Below, one piece after another: positions 23,121-33,412 of a stretch of DNA of 35,475 nt. Source of the DNA: Podochytrium sp. JEL0797. Lineage: Eukaryota; Chytridiomycota; Chytridiomycetes; Chytridiales; Chytriomycetaceae. The DNA lies in NCBI GenBank assembly GCA_027596195.1, contig JADGJG010000159.1, positions 1 to 35,475 on the forward strand, read 5' to 3'. The notes beneath the pieces were generated by a model. That model was not told the origin of the DNA, did no database searches, and saw only the letters and a list, made by a program, of their open reading frames with translations. The stretch's first letter is position 1; each line of letters opens with the position of its first letter. The translations under genes and the position numbers were made by a program.

Positions 23121-24014
23121 ATGCCTCTCCACGCAACAACCGCTTGCACATCGCAACCCACTTCCGACTCAACTTCCACGCCCACTCCCACTCGTTCAAC
23201 CGCTCTGCACGCGAACCCACCACTGCCCTCGCCAACTCCACACCGATTTTTCAGCCGCCTTTTTTCGTGGACATCCGAACCTCTCCAAACCGAAAACGTA
23301 AAGGAACCCGTCCCACTATACCAAGACTCGTCAACAACCACACTCTTCGATGAAACCGTTCCACTAGAAAACGCCACCACCACTTCCCCCTCGACTTCTC
23401 CTGCCATGTTTGAAACCGACAAATCAATCATCTGCCACGTCCAGTCATCTTTTCACTTAAAGCTCTCTCTCCTTCACGTGGACAACACGCCTCGCGAAGT
23501 GAATCACACGCATGACCAACAATTTGACCCAATCGATGACGAACAATGGCCCACGACGCGTCTCGACACAGCAGAAGATACCGCCAATATCCAAACTACC
23601 GCTTCCGAGTCCACTCCTTCAACCATCTTCAACTCGTTGCTTGTCATTCAGTATTTGCTTGGTATCCCGCCTAAGGCCGCGGACACGCAACAACCGCTCC
23701 AGACAAGACACCAACACGCGCACTCGCAATTGAACATGCAGCAAAAGCTTACTACGCTCCCCGGCAGCTTTCCCCTCTCGTACAAAGAAAAGGCTCTGCA
23801 AGCTGTGAAGAGAATGCGAGACACTTACCGCACTCAGTTGCACCGGGCCAGTATGACGAACGAGGACAGCGAGGCAGAGGACGACGACGACGGCGACAAT
23901 GAGGAGATGATTTTGGCCGTTCCGAGTCGAGACCCCCCAAGAATTCTCAAGAGTGTTGGTCGCGTTTCTGTGTTTGCCTGGAAAAGCCCGTTGCGAGTTG
24001 TGAACCTGGCGTAA
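23121..24014 (+). CDS. Orphan protein of 297 residues, unknown function
   Basis: I do not recognise this protein. The N-terminal third is Thr/Ser/Pro-rich (STPTPTRST). The middle is mixed, with a short hydrophobic stretch TIFNSLLVIQYLLGIPP (about residue 170-186) that is too polar at its edges for a clear membrane span. A basic helix follows (SYKEKALQAVKRMRDTYRTQ, about 222-241). Then come an acidic run (EDSEAEDDDDGDNEE) and a conserved-looking C-terminal tail with ILKSVGRVSVFAWKSPLRVV. There is no signal peptide. The frame is intronless and uninterrupted. The acidic patch and basic helix would fit a nuclear or regulatory protein, but that is only a guess. Confidence 0.55.
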   Translation: MPLHATTACTSQPTSDSTSTPTPTRSTALHANPPLPSPTPHRFFSRLFSWTSEPLQTENVKEPVPLYQDSSTTTLFDETVPLENATTTSPSTSPAMFETDKSIICHVQSSFHLKLSLLHVDNTPREVNHTHDQQFDPIDDEQWPTTRLDTAEDTANIQTTASESTPSTIFNSLLVIQYLLGIPPKAADTQQPLQTRHQHAHSQLNMQQKLTTLPGSFPLSYKEKALQAVKRMRDTYRTQLHRASMTNEDSEAEDDDDGDNEEMILAVPSRDPPRILKSVGRVSVFAWKSPLRVVNLA

Positions 24015-24179
24015 CTTTTCTCCTTTCTCGTTTCATTTTAATTATACAAATATTCAAAAATAAAATAAAATAAATAGAAAAAGAGCCGATTATCGAACAC
24101 ATTAATTGCAGACTACAATGCAACTCAATCAGCGGATATGGATAATCGTTTGTGAATAATTGGAAGGGAAAGAGAAAGA

Positions 24180-27100
24180 ATGAAAGACGCGACAGCAAAA
24201 AACAAACAAATGGATGCAAGCACCGACGACGACATTCGAGCCAAACGGCTCGCCAAGATGGGCGGCAGCAGCAGCAGCAGCAGCAGCAGCACTAGCGATC
24301 TCACTGGCAGCGGAAACATTGGGCCTTCCTCGCCTGCAAAGGCCAAGGCACCCGCGACGCCAAAGCCAGCACCTGTTTTGAAGCCAACGACGCCCCCTGG
24401 CACCACGACGACACCAAACAAACAAGTGGCCCTGTTTGTCAATGCACCTGCTGCAGTGTGGGCGCATCAGACACTTGGCTTTGTGTTTCGAGTTGCGCTG
24501 AATGTAAAGCTTTGTTTTTGTGAGAGCGGCGTGGTGGCCACGCACTTTGTGTTCGAGTCCACGCACTCACTCACTCACTCACTCACTCACTCGCCCCCTT
24601 TCTAATAGGAACCCACTGCTTCCGCCAAACAGCACACCCTCCTCGTGTCGCTCAAAGACGACCTCACGGCCCTCTCTCTCCCTTCGGATCTCCTCGCGCC
24701 TCAAATCGCTGACGCTCTTGTCCACGCGCGTCTCTCGCGCCCAGAAAACGCCCGCGAAGAACCGCTGTTCGACTACCTTGTCCAATGCTGGAAGCGCTGC
24801 AGAGAAGCCCACCAGCGCATCAACCAAGTGAAGGAAAGGGCCGCGGGATCTGACGCCGCCCTCGTTGCCACTCTCGCAAAAGAAAGAATCTCAATCCTCG
24901 ACGAAATCCGCGCCCTGATTGTCAGCTACAGCGGATTGGTTGTGAATCCAGACATGGGTGACATGTTTCCGCAACAAGAAGAGTACGTTGAAACTCGAAA
25001 ACGCCCTCCTCATGCCTTCTTGATAAATACGTGCCGTCTGCATCCGAATTCGAATCCCCGCCGAGAGGCCGAGATCCCCAAACACCCAAAACCGCGTCAT
25101 TCCCTCTTTCACTCTCACGTGACATTTCTTGTTTTCTTATCCAACACCTACAAACAGAATCACCAAACAAGGCGCCGGATACATTGCCTCGAAACTGTTG
25201 CTGGACGGATTCGCATCCGAAGAGCAACTTCCGACCGAGTTTTTGCGCGAATTTGTGGCTCGGTTCGAAAATGACGGATTAGACGAGGTACAACCACATC
25301 TCGCACTCGCACTCACACGCATAAATGGATTCCGCCACAGTTAACTTTTTGAAATTCGCTTGCCAGATTATGGGCCCAGTCATCAATTCCGTCACAGCCG
25401 CCATGCGTTTCCAGGACATCACCACGGATTTCATGACACCATTGAGGGTACGTTGTTTCCATTTCAACGCCCAAAAATCGAATAGCCCCCATTAAAAACT
25501 CTCCCCACCAGGCCCTCGGAACCCTCCTTTCCCACCCCGCTATCACCACGATCCTCACCTCCATGCCCAACTTCAACCCCCCCAACAGTGCCGCACGCAC
25601 GTTTGAACTCCTCACGATTCTCGGCCCGTACTTTTCAAAACCGTGCGTGTTCAACGACGAGCAAGGTAAAGTGGGCAAAACGTATTTTGCGAGTTCGAAC
25701 GCGTTTGGGGAATCGTCGAATCGTGACCGCGAGGGGTTGGATATTGGGACGCGCAATTTTGGGGATGTCGAGAGTGCCATGACGAATTTGAGGGGCACGA
25801 TTTCAAATGTTCAGGTAACTTAACTTTTTTCCCCCCATTTCATTCTCTTCCTCTAACACCCAATAAAAAAAACCAACCAAAAGTCCACCCTCCACAACCT
25901 CACCATGACCCTCATCAAATCGGGCCCCATCCCCCGCACGGCGACCCTCCAATTCCTCGCCGACGCAATCACCCTCAACCACGCGCGCGGCCGCATGCAA
26001 GTGGACCCCAAAACCGTCGGCACAGACGGTTTCCTCTTCAACCTCGCCAAAGTGTGTCTCCAACTCTGCGACCCACTCCTCGACGCTTCCCTCTCCAAAC
26101 TCTCCCTCATCGAACCCCACAATTTTCTCCGCCCGGATGCGCGACTCCCTCAACCCCCGACCACAACCCTCATGAACGCGGACGACGCGTACCTTGACGC
26201 GCAGCGGGCTTTATGGGTTCAACAAAACTCCACCGCACCTCCCGCGAACTTTGTAACGCAAGTGTTCGTGTTGACACTGGGAGCGTTGCATTTCGGGTAT
26301 TTGAGCAGTGTGCGGAGTTTGCAAGGGTTTATGAAGCAACTGCGGGAATTGGAGAAGGCTGTGGAAGGGATGAAAAAGGAGAGGGATGATGGGGTTTGGG
26401 TGGGGAGGGGGGATGCGGGGATGAAGGAGATGACGTTGAAGAGATATCAGGTGAGTCGGCGGGAAGGTCTTTTTTTTTGGCGGCTTTTGTTTTGGTTCTG
26501 ACCTGTTTTTTTGGTGGGGTGATGGAACTTAGGCCCAATTGGACATGTGGATCTCACACCGCCTCGTACTCACCACGACCCTCCTCGACAAGGTCACAAT
26601 CGACCAAGTGATGCGGTTTTACAACCTCGTGATGATGTGGATGATTCGTGGGATTCTCGTCGGGTCCGGGACGGATGTGACGCGTGTGAATTGGGTGCAG
26701 TTGGCGCGTGGGGCTGAGGCGGAGGTTGGGGGTGTGATTCCGTTTCCGGAGGCGATCCCGGCTGTGTTTGCGACGCTTCCGGAGTGGATTTTTGAGGATG
26801 TTGTGGAGTTTTATTTGTTTGTTGTGAGGTGAGAAGAGTGTGTGTGTGTGTGTGTGGTGTGGGACGTTAAAAACCCTAACTGTTTTTTTTCTTTTGCGTG
26901 CTTCCAAGATTCAAACCAACCCTTTTTGAAAACACGCTCCGCGATGAGTTCCTGCTGTTTAGCGTGGCGATGCTGCAGAGTCCGGGATACGTCAAGAACC
27001 CACACTTGAAGAGTAAATTGATTGAGGTGTGTGTTCTGTGTGCTTTTGTTTTTTGAGTTTTGCTGTCTGAACCCCTCCTTCCCGCGTGTTTCTCAGGTCC

Positions 27101-28643
27101 TTTTCCACTTTACGTTGCCTTTGTATCGCGATGATGCGGGTGCTCGTTTGGATGTTGTGTTTAGCACGAATGGGGCGGCCAAAAAGTACTTGATTCCAGG
27201 GATTATGCGTTTCTACGTTGGTAAGTACTCCTCCCCTTCCCCTCTTTACATGTCTGCTGTCCTTCTCACCCCCCCCCCCCAAAAAAAAAAAAAAAAAAAA
27301 ACAGACGCCGAATTCACCGGCGACTCACGCGCCTTTTACGAAAAATTAAACAATAGCAACACAATTTCCAAAATCCGACACGCTGTGTGGGACGACCCGA
27401 ATCACCGACTCGCGCTGATTAGCGAGTCTCACAAACCCGAGTTTATCAAGTTTGCGAATCTGCTCATGAACGATACGAGTTATTTGTTGGATGAAGGGTT
27501 GAGTAAGTTGAGTGAGATTCATCGGATTCAGAGTGAGATGGATGATGTGTTGGTGTGGGGGGCGTTGGCGCAGGTTAGGGTTTTTTTTGTTGTTTTTTTT
27601 TTATTTTCTCTTTTGTTGTTCTGATAAGTGGGCTTTTTTTCGTTTTTGCAACAAACTAGGATGTGCGCGAACAAAAGGAAAAGAATTTGGCGGAATTGGA
27701 GAGAGGTGCGAGTTCGTATATTCAACTCTCGAGCGAGACAGTCAATATGTTGCGGTACCTCACGAGCGAGGAGCGCGTCGTGGATCCGTTTATGGCGCCT
27801 TATATTGTCGAACGGTTGGCTGCCATGTTGGATTACAATTTGACTACGCTGGTTGGGCCAAAGTGTACTGAATTGAAGGTTTGAGTTTTTTGTTTTTTTG
27901 TTTTGTGTCCCTTTTTTTGTTTGGCATTTGAGTCTAAATGCCAAATAAACCAGGTCAAAGACCCCGAAAAGTACCGCTTCAACCCCAAATCCCTGCTCAC
28001 AAAACTCGCCGACATTTTCCTGCACCTCGCGCACCGCACCGAATTTGTAAACGCGGTCGCCAAAGACGAGCGGTCCTACAAAAAGGACCTGTTTGCGCGC
28101 GCTGCGGAGATTCTCGCGCGTCATGGGTTGAAGGATTCGAGGGACTTGGAGGCTCTGCGGGCGTTTGTGGAGAAAGTGGAGGAGGCGATTCGGAATACGC
28201 TGGTTGAGGATGAGGAGTTGGGGGATGTGCCTGATGAGTTCCTTGGTGAGTTTTGCTTTTTTTGTTGGTTTGTTTGTGTTTGGCGTCCGGAATTGCCCTT
28301 TTCTTATATTATTATTATTATTTATTTTTTTTGGTTCTTATAGACCCGTTGATGGCGTCGTTGATGGAAGATCCCGTGATTCTCCCAACTTCCAATATCA
28401 CCGTGGACCGTTCAACCATCATCACGCAGCTCCTTTCGAACCCGTTGGATCCGTTCAATAGAAAGCCGTTGACGATTGAGATGGTGATTCCAGGTATATA
28501 GAAGAAACGCACGCACGCACCACCCTTTCGTTAGGCCCCTGATACGTGTGTTTTTTTTTGCAGATGTGGAGTTAAAGCAGAAAATTGAGGCGTGGAAGAG
28601 ACAGCAGAGGTCGGGGCATGCGACTCCTATGGAGACGGACTGA
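24180..28643 (+). CDS. UFD2: UFD2-type ubiquitin conjugation factor E4 (U-box ubiquitin ligase)
   Basis: Fourteen exons (24180-24503, 24609-24982, 25158-25287, 25367-25447, 25512-25814, 25884-26450, 26533-26828, 26909-27026, 27097-27220, 27305-27573, 27660-27878, 27954-28245, 28344-28493, 28564-28643) encode 1108 residues in frame. The N-terminus has the family motif [11 protein letters not shown] followed by a poly-Ser tract. A long helical core follows, with segments typical of UFD2 ([34 protein letters not shown] at exon 10, [12 protein letters not shown]). The C-terminal U-box starts [17 protein letters not shown] and ends in [15 protein letters not shown]2 elongates ubiquitin chains on substrates handled by Cdc48/p97 in the proteasome pathway. 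All U-box features appear intact. The poly-Ser and poly-A/C tracts are the only oddities. Confidence 0.96.
24265..24291. repeat. CAG/AGC microsatellite encoding poly-Ser in UFD2
   Basis: About nine trinucleotide units in exon 1 encode a run of eight serines directly after the [11 protein letters not shown] motif. Length polymorphism between strains is likely. Confidence 0.9.
24564..24592. repeat. CACT tetranucleotide microsatellite in UFD2 intron 1
   Basis: About seven CACT/ACTC units occupy the middle of intron 1, between donor 24504 and acceptor 24608. Confidence 0.9.
27269..27301. repeat. Poly-C/poly-A tract at a UFD2 splice acceptor
   Basis: Twelve C are followed directly by about 21 A and then CAG, the acceptor of UFD2 intron 9. 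A purine-only run thus replaces the usual pyrimidine tract next to the AG. The lengths of such runs are prone to sequencing error, but they lie in the intron and do not affect the frame. Confidence 0.85.
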
Positions 28644-29221
28644 GTCAGTTTTTTGTGGTCTGGGGGAGGGGGGATTTTTGTATTCTCCTTCTATACTTGA
28701 TACGCGTTTTTGCCGGGGTTTGGTCGATGATAAAAGAGTTTTTTTCAGTTTTCATTTGAATATTTTGACGCGCTCGAATCCTCGTTGGGGGATTGAGTCA
28801 GAATTGACTGCCCGTGTTGTACTACAAAAAATATATAGTGGCATGCAGGTGGGGTGGAGGAGTTGGTGGCGCATGATCCGCTCAAGTGCTCGCGCCCACC
28901 CCGGCTTCCTCCCATTGCGCAACTCACCCAGCATATATTGTTATACTTCAGATTTCCCGTGGATCTGATTAAAACAATGTGCCAGTTCTGGGTCAACGTA
29001 TTCCGAGACACGAGACATTCTTCTCTTTCCAACACACTCGTGGAAACTTTGAAATGCAAAAGTCGTGTCTTTTCCAGAAAATTTCTATGATGGCCAACAG
29101 CATTCGTGGCCAACAAAAAGTTCCTATTTTTTTCTCCACGTGCATGTCGTCGAATTGAATTTTTATGGATTTGGTTATGGAATCAGAGAAATCTCATCCT
29201 TTTTTCATATCCCGCAATTCG
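28644..29221. other. Intergenic region, no gene recognised
   Basis: A minus-strand frame (28745-29116) and short plus frames overlap without family resemblance. The left part is the UFD2 3' end, and the right part leads to the TATA box of the next gene. Nothing else could be supported. Confidence 0.45.
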
Positions 29222-29230
29222 CATAAATAC
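29222..29230 (+). promoter_or_regulatory. TATA-like box of the Pro/Thr-rich gene at 29276
   Basis: CATAAATAC lies about 46 bp before the ATG at 29276, in the same relative place as in the two minus-strand low-complexity genes. Confidence 0.5.
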
Positions 29231-29275
29231 TTCATCTGTCTCAACTCAATCATCATACATTTATAGATAGAAAAG

Positions 29276-30403
29276 ATGGTCTCCTTCGTCTCCATCATGA
29301 GCATTGCTCTCGTTGCTTCCTCTGCTTGCTCCGGCAGAGCCCCAGTTTATGCTCATGTCGACCCAGCGGCTGCCAACATTAATGCTCCGGCTCATGCAGC
29401 CGAAGGAGTGAACATTGGCAGTCCCAAAACCACTACTAAAGCTGCTGTTTACACGGCTCCACCCGCTGCTGTCGAACCAAATCGTAAATCTTGTACTACG
29501 ACCAAAGCTCTAGTTTACATGGCCCCACCCGCTGCTGGCCAACATATTCGCACCACTTGCACCACGACGAAATCCCCTATTTACACTGCTCCGCCAAAGA
29601 AAGTCAAATCTTCCTCCCACGCTCTTTCGAATACCTCCTCTTGTACAACCAGAGCTGCAACTCCCAGTTATGTTCCTCCTCCTCCACCCACTACAGCCAA
29701 GCCGGTAACTACGTCTTGCACAACCAAAGCTCCTCCAGCTCTCGCGACTCCCGTTTATGTTCCTCCTTCTCCACCCACTGCGGCCAAGCAGGTCACCTCC
29801 GCTTGTACAACCAAAACCCCAGCTGCTGTCGTGACGCCAGTAGCGATGCTAACGCCTTCTGCACCCAAGCCGGTTACCACATCTTGCACAAGCAAGTCCC
29901 CTCCAGCTCTCGCGACTCCCGTTTATGTTCCTGTTTCTCCACCCACTGCGGCCAAGCAGGTCACCTCCGCTTGTACAACCAAAACCCCAGCTGCTGTCGT
30001 GATGCCAGTAGCGACGCTAACGCCTTATGCACCCAAGCCGGTTACCACATCTTGCAATACCGCAGCCCCTCCAGCTCTCTTGACTCCCGTTTATGTTCCT
30101 CCTCCAATTGTTACGAAGGGGGTTACCACCACTTGCACTACTGCGGCATCAAGTGTTCCAGCTTTTTTATTCGTCCCTGGTGCCACTCCAGTTGCGACGC
30201 CCACACCTGCTACATCCAAACCAAACTACGTTGCTCCGGCTCCGCTAGCGGCCACACCCATCGCCACTCCAAGGGCAACCCCAGCATTCAAGGCTGCTGT
30301 GGCAGCGACAGTCCCAGCCGCGGTGGCCAAGCCACTTTTGCAAAATGACGCAGGCACGTTTGGCGTGTCAGTTGTTGCTGGCTTGTTGGTTTTCTTGATT
30401 TGA
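29276..30403 (+). CDS. Secreted Pro/Thr/Ala-rich GPI-type cell-surface protein with Cys-containing repeats
   Basis: A single-exon frame of 375 residues. MVSFVSIMSIALVASSACSG is a signal peptide. The mature chain repeats short CTT modules (SCTTKAPPAL, ACTTKTPAAVV) between Pro-rich stretches (PVYVPPSPPT). A 56-residue unit occurs twice and again in part. The C-terminus GTFGVSVVAGLLVFLI is hydrophobic and follows small polar residues, consistent with a GPI anchor, though a tail anchor is possible. Regular single cysteines suggest intermolecular disulfides in the wall. It shares layout and the YVPP/YVAP motifs with the protein encoded at 21260-22408. A second long plus-strand frame (29491-30348) overlaps it and is a shadow of the repeats. 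Confidence 0.82.
   Translation: MVSFVSIMSIALVASSACSGRAPVYAHVDPAAANINAPAHAAEGVNIGSPKTTTKAAVYTAPPAAVEPNRKSCTTTKALVYMAPPAAGQHIRTTCTTTKSPIYTAPPKKVKSSSHALSNTSSCTTRAATPSYVPPPPPTTAKPVTTSCTTKAPPALATPVYVPPSPPTAAKQVTSACTTKTPAAVVTPVAMLTPSAPKPVTTSCTSKSPPALATPVYVPVSPPTAAKQVTSACTTKTPAAVVMPVATLTPYAPKPVTTSCNTAAPPALLTPVYVPPPIVTKGVTTTCTTAASSVPAFLFVPGATPVATPTPATSKPNYVAPAPLAATPIATPRATPAFKAAVAATVPAAVAKPLLQNDAGTFGVSVVAGLLVFLI
29699..30100 (+). repeat. 168-bp coding tandem repeat
   Basis: Units start at 29699, 29867 and 30035, exactly 168 bp (56 codons) apart, each beginning with codons for KPVTTSC. The first two are nearly identical, and the third is partial (about 66 bp). In-frame unit length keeps the gene open when copy number changes. 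Confidence 0.9.
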
Positions 30404-30534
30404 ATTTTTAATTTACATTTTTGCATTCTTTCTTCAAATATATATTTTCATGAAAATAACATCTGGCGGCGTTCAATGCAAACGAACCACATCCTGTGCA
30501 TGTGCAGTCAAAAAAAAATTTCCTTTTTAGAAAA

Positions 30535-33207
30535 ATGCCGCTTCGTGACAATCCAATCATGTTGGGCGTGATCGAAGAGATCAAAGTCCTCAGACATGAA
30601 GTCTGGACCAAGGCAGAGGAACTGATCAACCTCCTCGAATCTTTGAGGATTGGAAAAACTGGAGGAGACGTGTCGTTTGACGTGCCGCACACCCAGCACG
30701 AGCCCATTCGACAAGGCGAAGATCGTAATCATTTGGATCTCGGCATCAGATGGGAAGGAAGCGATTTTTCGCTCGATATTGAGGCCAACAGATCGCGTCC
30801 CACTCTCGCCTTTTCCGAGGAAATCAAAATCAACCCTGTCTCGAAGCGAAGAGAGTCTCGTGTGTCCGAATATCGGCTCAACCCACACAGCAGTACTACA
30901 AAAAACGCCAATGTTCAGGAAAGTCACATTTCGTTAGACATCAGAACTGGCCGAACATCTGGCAAAATGATCCAAAGGTTTTCGTCCGCTCTCGCCATCA
31001 AACGGAGCCGCACGTCAGTTAGCCCTATTCAAAATCAATTAAAACCGCCTACCAAACTGGGAGGAAGCGTCTTTTCGTTGTCAAATGCTTCTCTCCATGG
31101 CCAACAAAAATCCTCGCAAGCTCCAATTGCCCTTGATACTGGCACCAGCTTAGACAATCTAACAATGAGCTCAGCTTCTGTAGCCCCACCACGATCATCG
31201 CCGGAGCAAATTCGCAAAAATGACTTCAGCGCACCGCCTTCACCTAAAAATCTACCGTCTCAAAATACCTCGTACAGCAAGGAATTTAAGCCCCTATCAC
31301 CATCAAAAATAATCCAAGCTTCTGCGTCAATCCGCAACCTTGGCCTCGGGCCTTCGCCCCTCAACTCCAATGAATCACAAGGCGAGTTGACTGAGAATCT
31401 TACGCAACCGGCCGATCAAAGCGTGTCTTTCAAATCAATCGAAGTAATGGCTGGAGAAAGTGAATCGCCCGCGACTTTACAAAAGGAGAAACCAGTCGGG
31501 AGCTCAATTAGGAAAAGCTTGCACAAATTGGAAACAACCTTTCATTGGTCCTGGATGCTGTTTTTGTACCCCGCGTTCGACAGCCAAGGTCGATGGATTC
31601 CAATGTCACAGTTTGATAAATCCGACACAGTCTCATTTGCAGTGAATGGTCTTCATCCACGATCAATGTTCAACACTTTCTTTGACTTTTTCTTGTCTAT
31701 AGCATATTTATGGGTGTTTTGGGAAATTCCATTCGAAGCAGCCTTCAATGACGCGTTCAATCTGGCGCACATTGGGAACATCATTCTTATTATTTATGGA
31801 GCAGAATCAATGGTTCATTTTGTCACCCCTCAACCCAGGCTATTCAACCCAATATGCAATTATCGAGAGTACGAAAGAATGAGACCAAATTTGACTGTTT
31901 GGTTACACACGAAGAATGAAATGGAATTTTCTGTGGGAAATTGCGACAATGATTCCATATTACCCACTTCTTACCCCAAACCCACTCTGCTTTCTCATCA
32001 ACCTGATTCGAATTGCTCGTTTGCCAACCATGATATCCCGTTGTGCGGTTTTCAGTCGCTGCGGCCACGAGTTGGACGCGTTCTGTCGAATGGGGGTTTC
32101 GCAAACTGTTCCCAGTGTGATTGCAATCGTTTACTTTCTACACTTAAACGCATGCATCATGTTCTACCAAGGATCATTGTATGGATTTGCGGGTTGGCAA
32201 GACGCGTGGCCCGCAATCGGTTCCGCCGACGTGCTCCAATTTTACTGCTTTACTTTCTTCAAAGCGGCGGGAAACTTGTTTCCACAAGCGTTTGGATTTC
32301 AAACTCCTTCGGAGCAGCTTTTGTGTGTGACTTGTGCACTGTTTGGTGCAATTTTGGTGAGAACATATCCCTGTTTTCTCACGTTTCTCATCTTCTCTCC
32401 TCTTCTACAGTATGCTGTTTTTATTGCAACGGTGTCATCGGCTGCCATGTCAATTAATCCATCAAGTCGTTTATATGTGCAAAAATTGGAGGAATTGAAG
32501 GATTATATCAAGTGGAAGGAGTTGACTCCAGAAACCGAAGAGAAACTGTTCAGTTACTACGAAACAAAATACAGGTGTGTTATTTGCTTTTTTCAGAGCT
32601 CAAATTTCGTATTGAATACGGAAAATCAGGGGCAAATACTTTGAAGAAGAGTCGCTGCTAACCCCCCTGAACGAGTCCTTGCGAGCAGTTGAGTTTCTGC
32701 ATTTGATACCCAACTAGAATTAATAGAATGACTGTGTCGTCCGTTATGCAGGAAGTCTCCCTTCACAACACGCGCGACCTCATTCTCAAAGTCCCCTTCC
32801 TCAAACGCCAAGAAGGCGACGGACGCGACGAAATTTGGATCGGTCGAATCGCAATCGCACTACACACGCAGCACTACATTGCTGGAGACTACATCACGAA
32901 ACAAGGAGAAGCCGGGTTCGACATGTTTTTCATCGTGTCTGGAAAAGTGGACGTGTTTGTGAACGACAGAAAGGTCGTGTCGTTCTTTGATGGGGCGTAT
33001 TTGGGAGAGGTTGCGCTGATTTGCACCATTTTGAGAACGGCAACGGTGCAGGCGGCGATACCTTCCATGTTGTATCGGCTGAATTGCCAAGATTTCCGCG
33101 ATATTTTGGAAGAGTTTCCGGATATGAAGAGACGGATTGACTTGCTTGCGGAAGAGAGGGATGCTGTGATTAAGCAAGCGGAGCAGAACAGAAGTCGAAT
33201 TGGGTAG
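30535..33207 (+). CDS. Cyclic nucleotide-gated (CNG/HCN-like) ion channel with unusual pore
   Basis: Five exons (30535-31868, 31915-32356, 32411-32574, 32630-32687, 32752-33207) encode 817 residues. Residues 1 to about 335 are polar and disordered. Membrane segments S1-S6 follow: S1 at FFDFFLSIAYLWVFW, S2 at IGNIILIIYG, S3 at FLWEIATMIPYYPLL, a weak S4 with only two arginines (LIRIARL), S5 at VPSVIAIVYFLHLNACI, the pore, and S6 across intron 2. The pore reads FFKAAGNLFPQAFGFQTP, so PQAFG (568-572) stands where HCN channels have CIGYG. A C-linker (GKYFEEESLLTPLNESLR) leads to the cyclic-nucleotide domain with GAYLGEVAL and LRTATV (Arg761, Thr762); the Thr fits cGMP binding in CNG channels. Intron 1 is only 46 nt and needed to keep frame. 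The start could be an upstream in-frame Met at 30496. Confidence 0.87.
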
Positions 33208-33412
33208 TTTTTGTTGAAGGGTGAAAAATACTTTAAAAAAAAAACGCTACGGGGTGCAAATGTGACTAGCAAGATCGCTCTATGGCCCTCTTTCTCTTTC
33301 TTTTTCAAGTAAAAAGAGAGACAGATATTTTAGAGTCTTCCTCACTTTAAAAATAGATCAAAAGAGAGAAAAAGAAGGAAAAACCCCCCAAAATTAAGTT
33401 CTGGAACAACCA

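Noticed and set aside
29491..30348. 285-codon Cys/Ser/His-rich frame overlapping the gene at 29276
   Set aside because: It arises from the same coding repeats read one frame over. The other frame has a signal peptide, full length and a TATA box.
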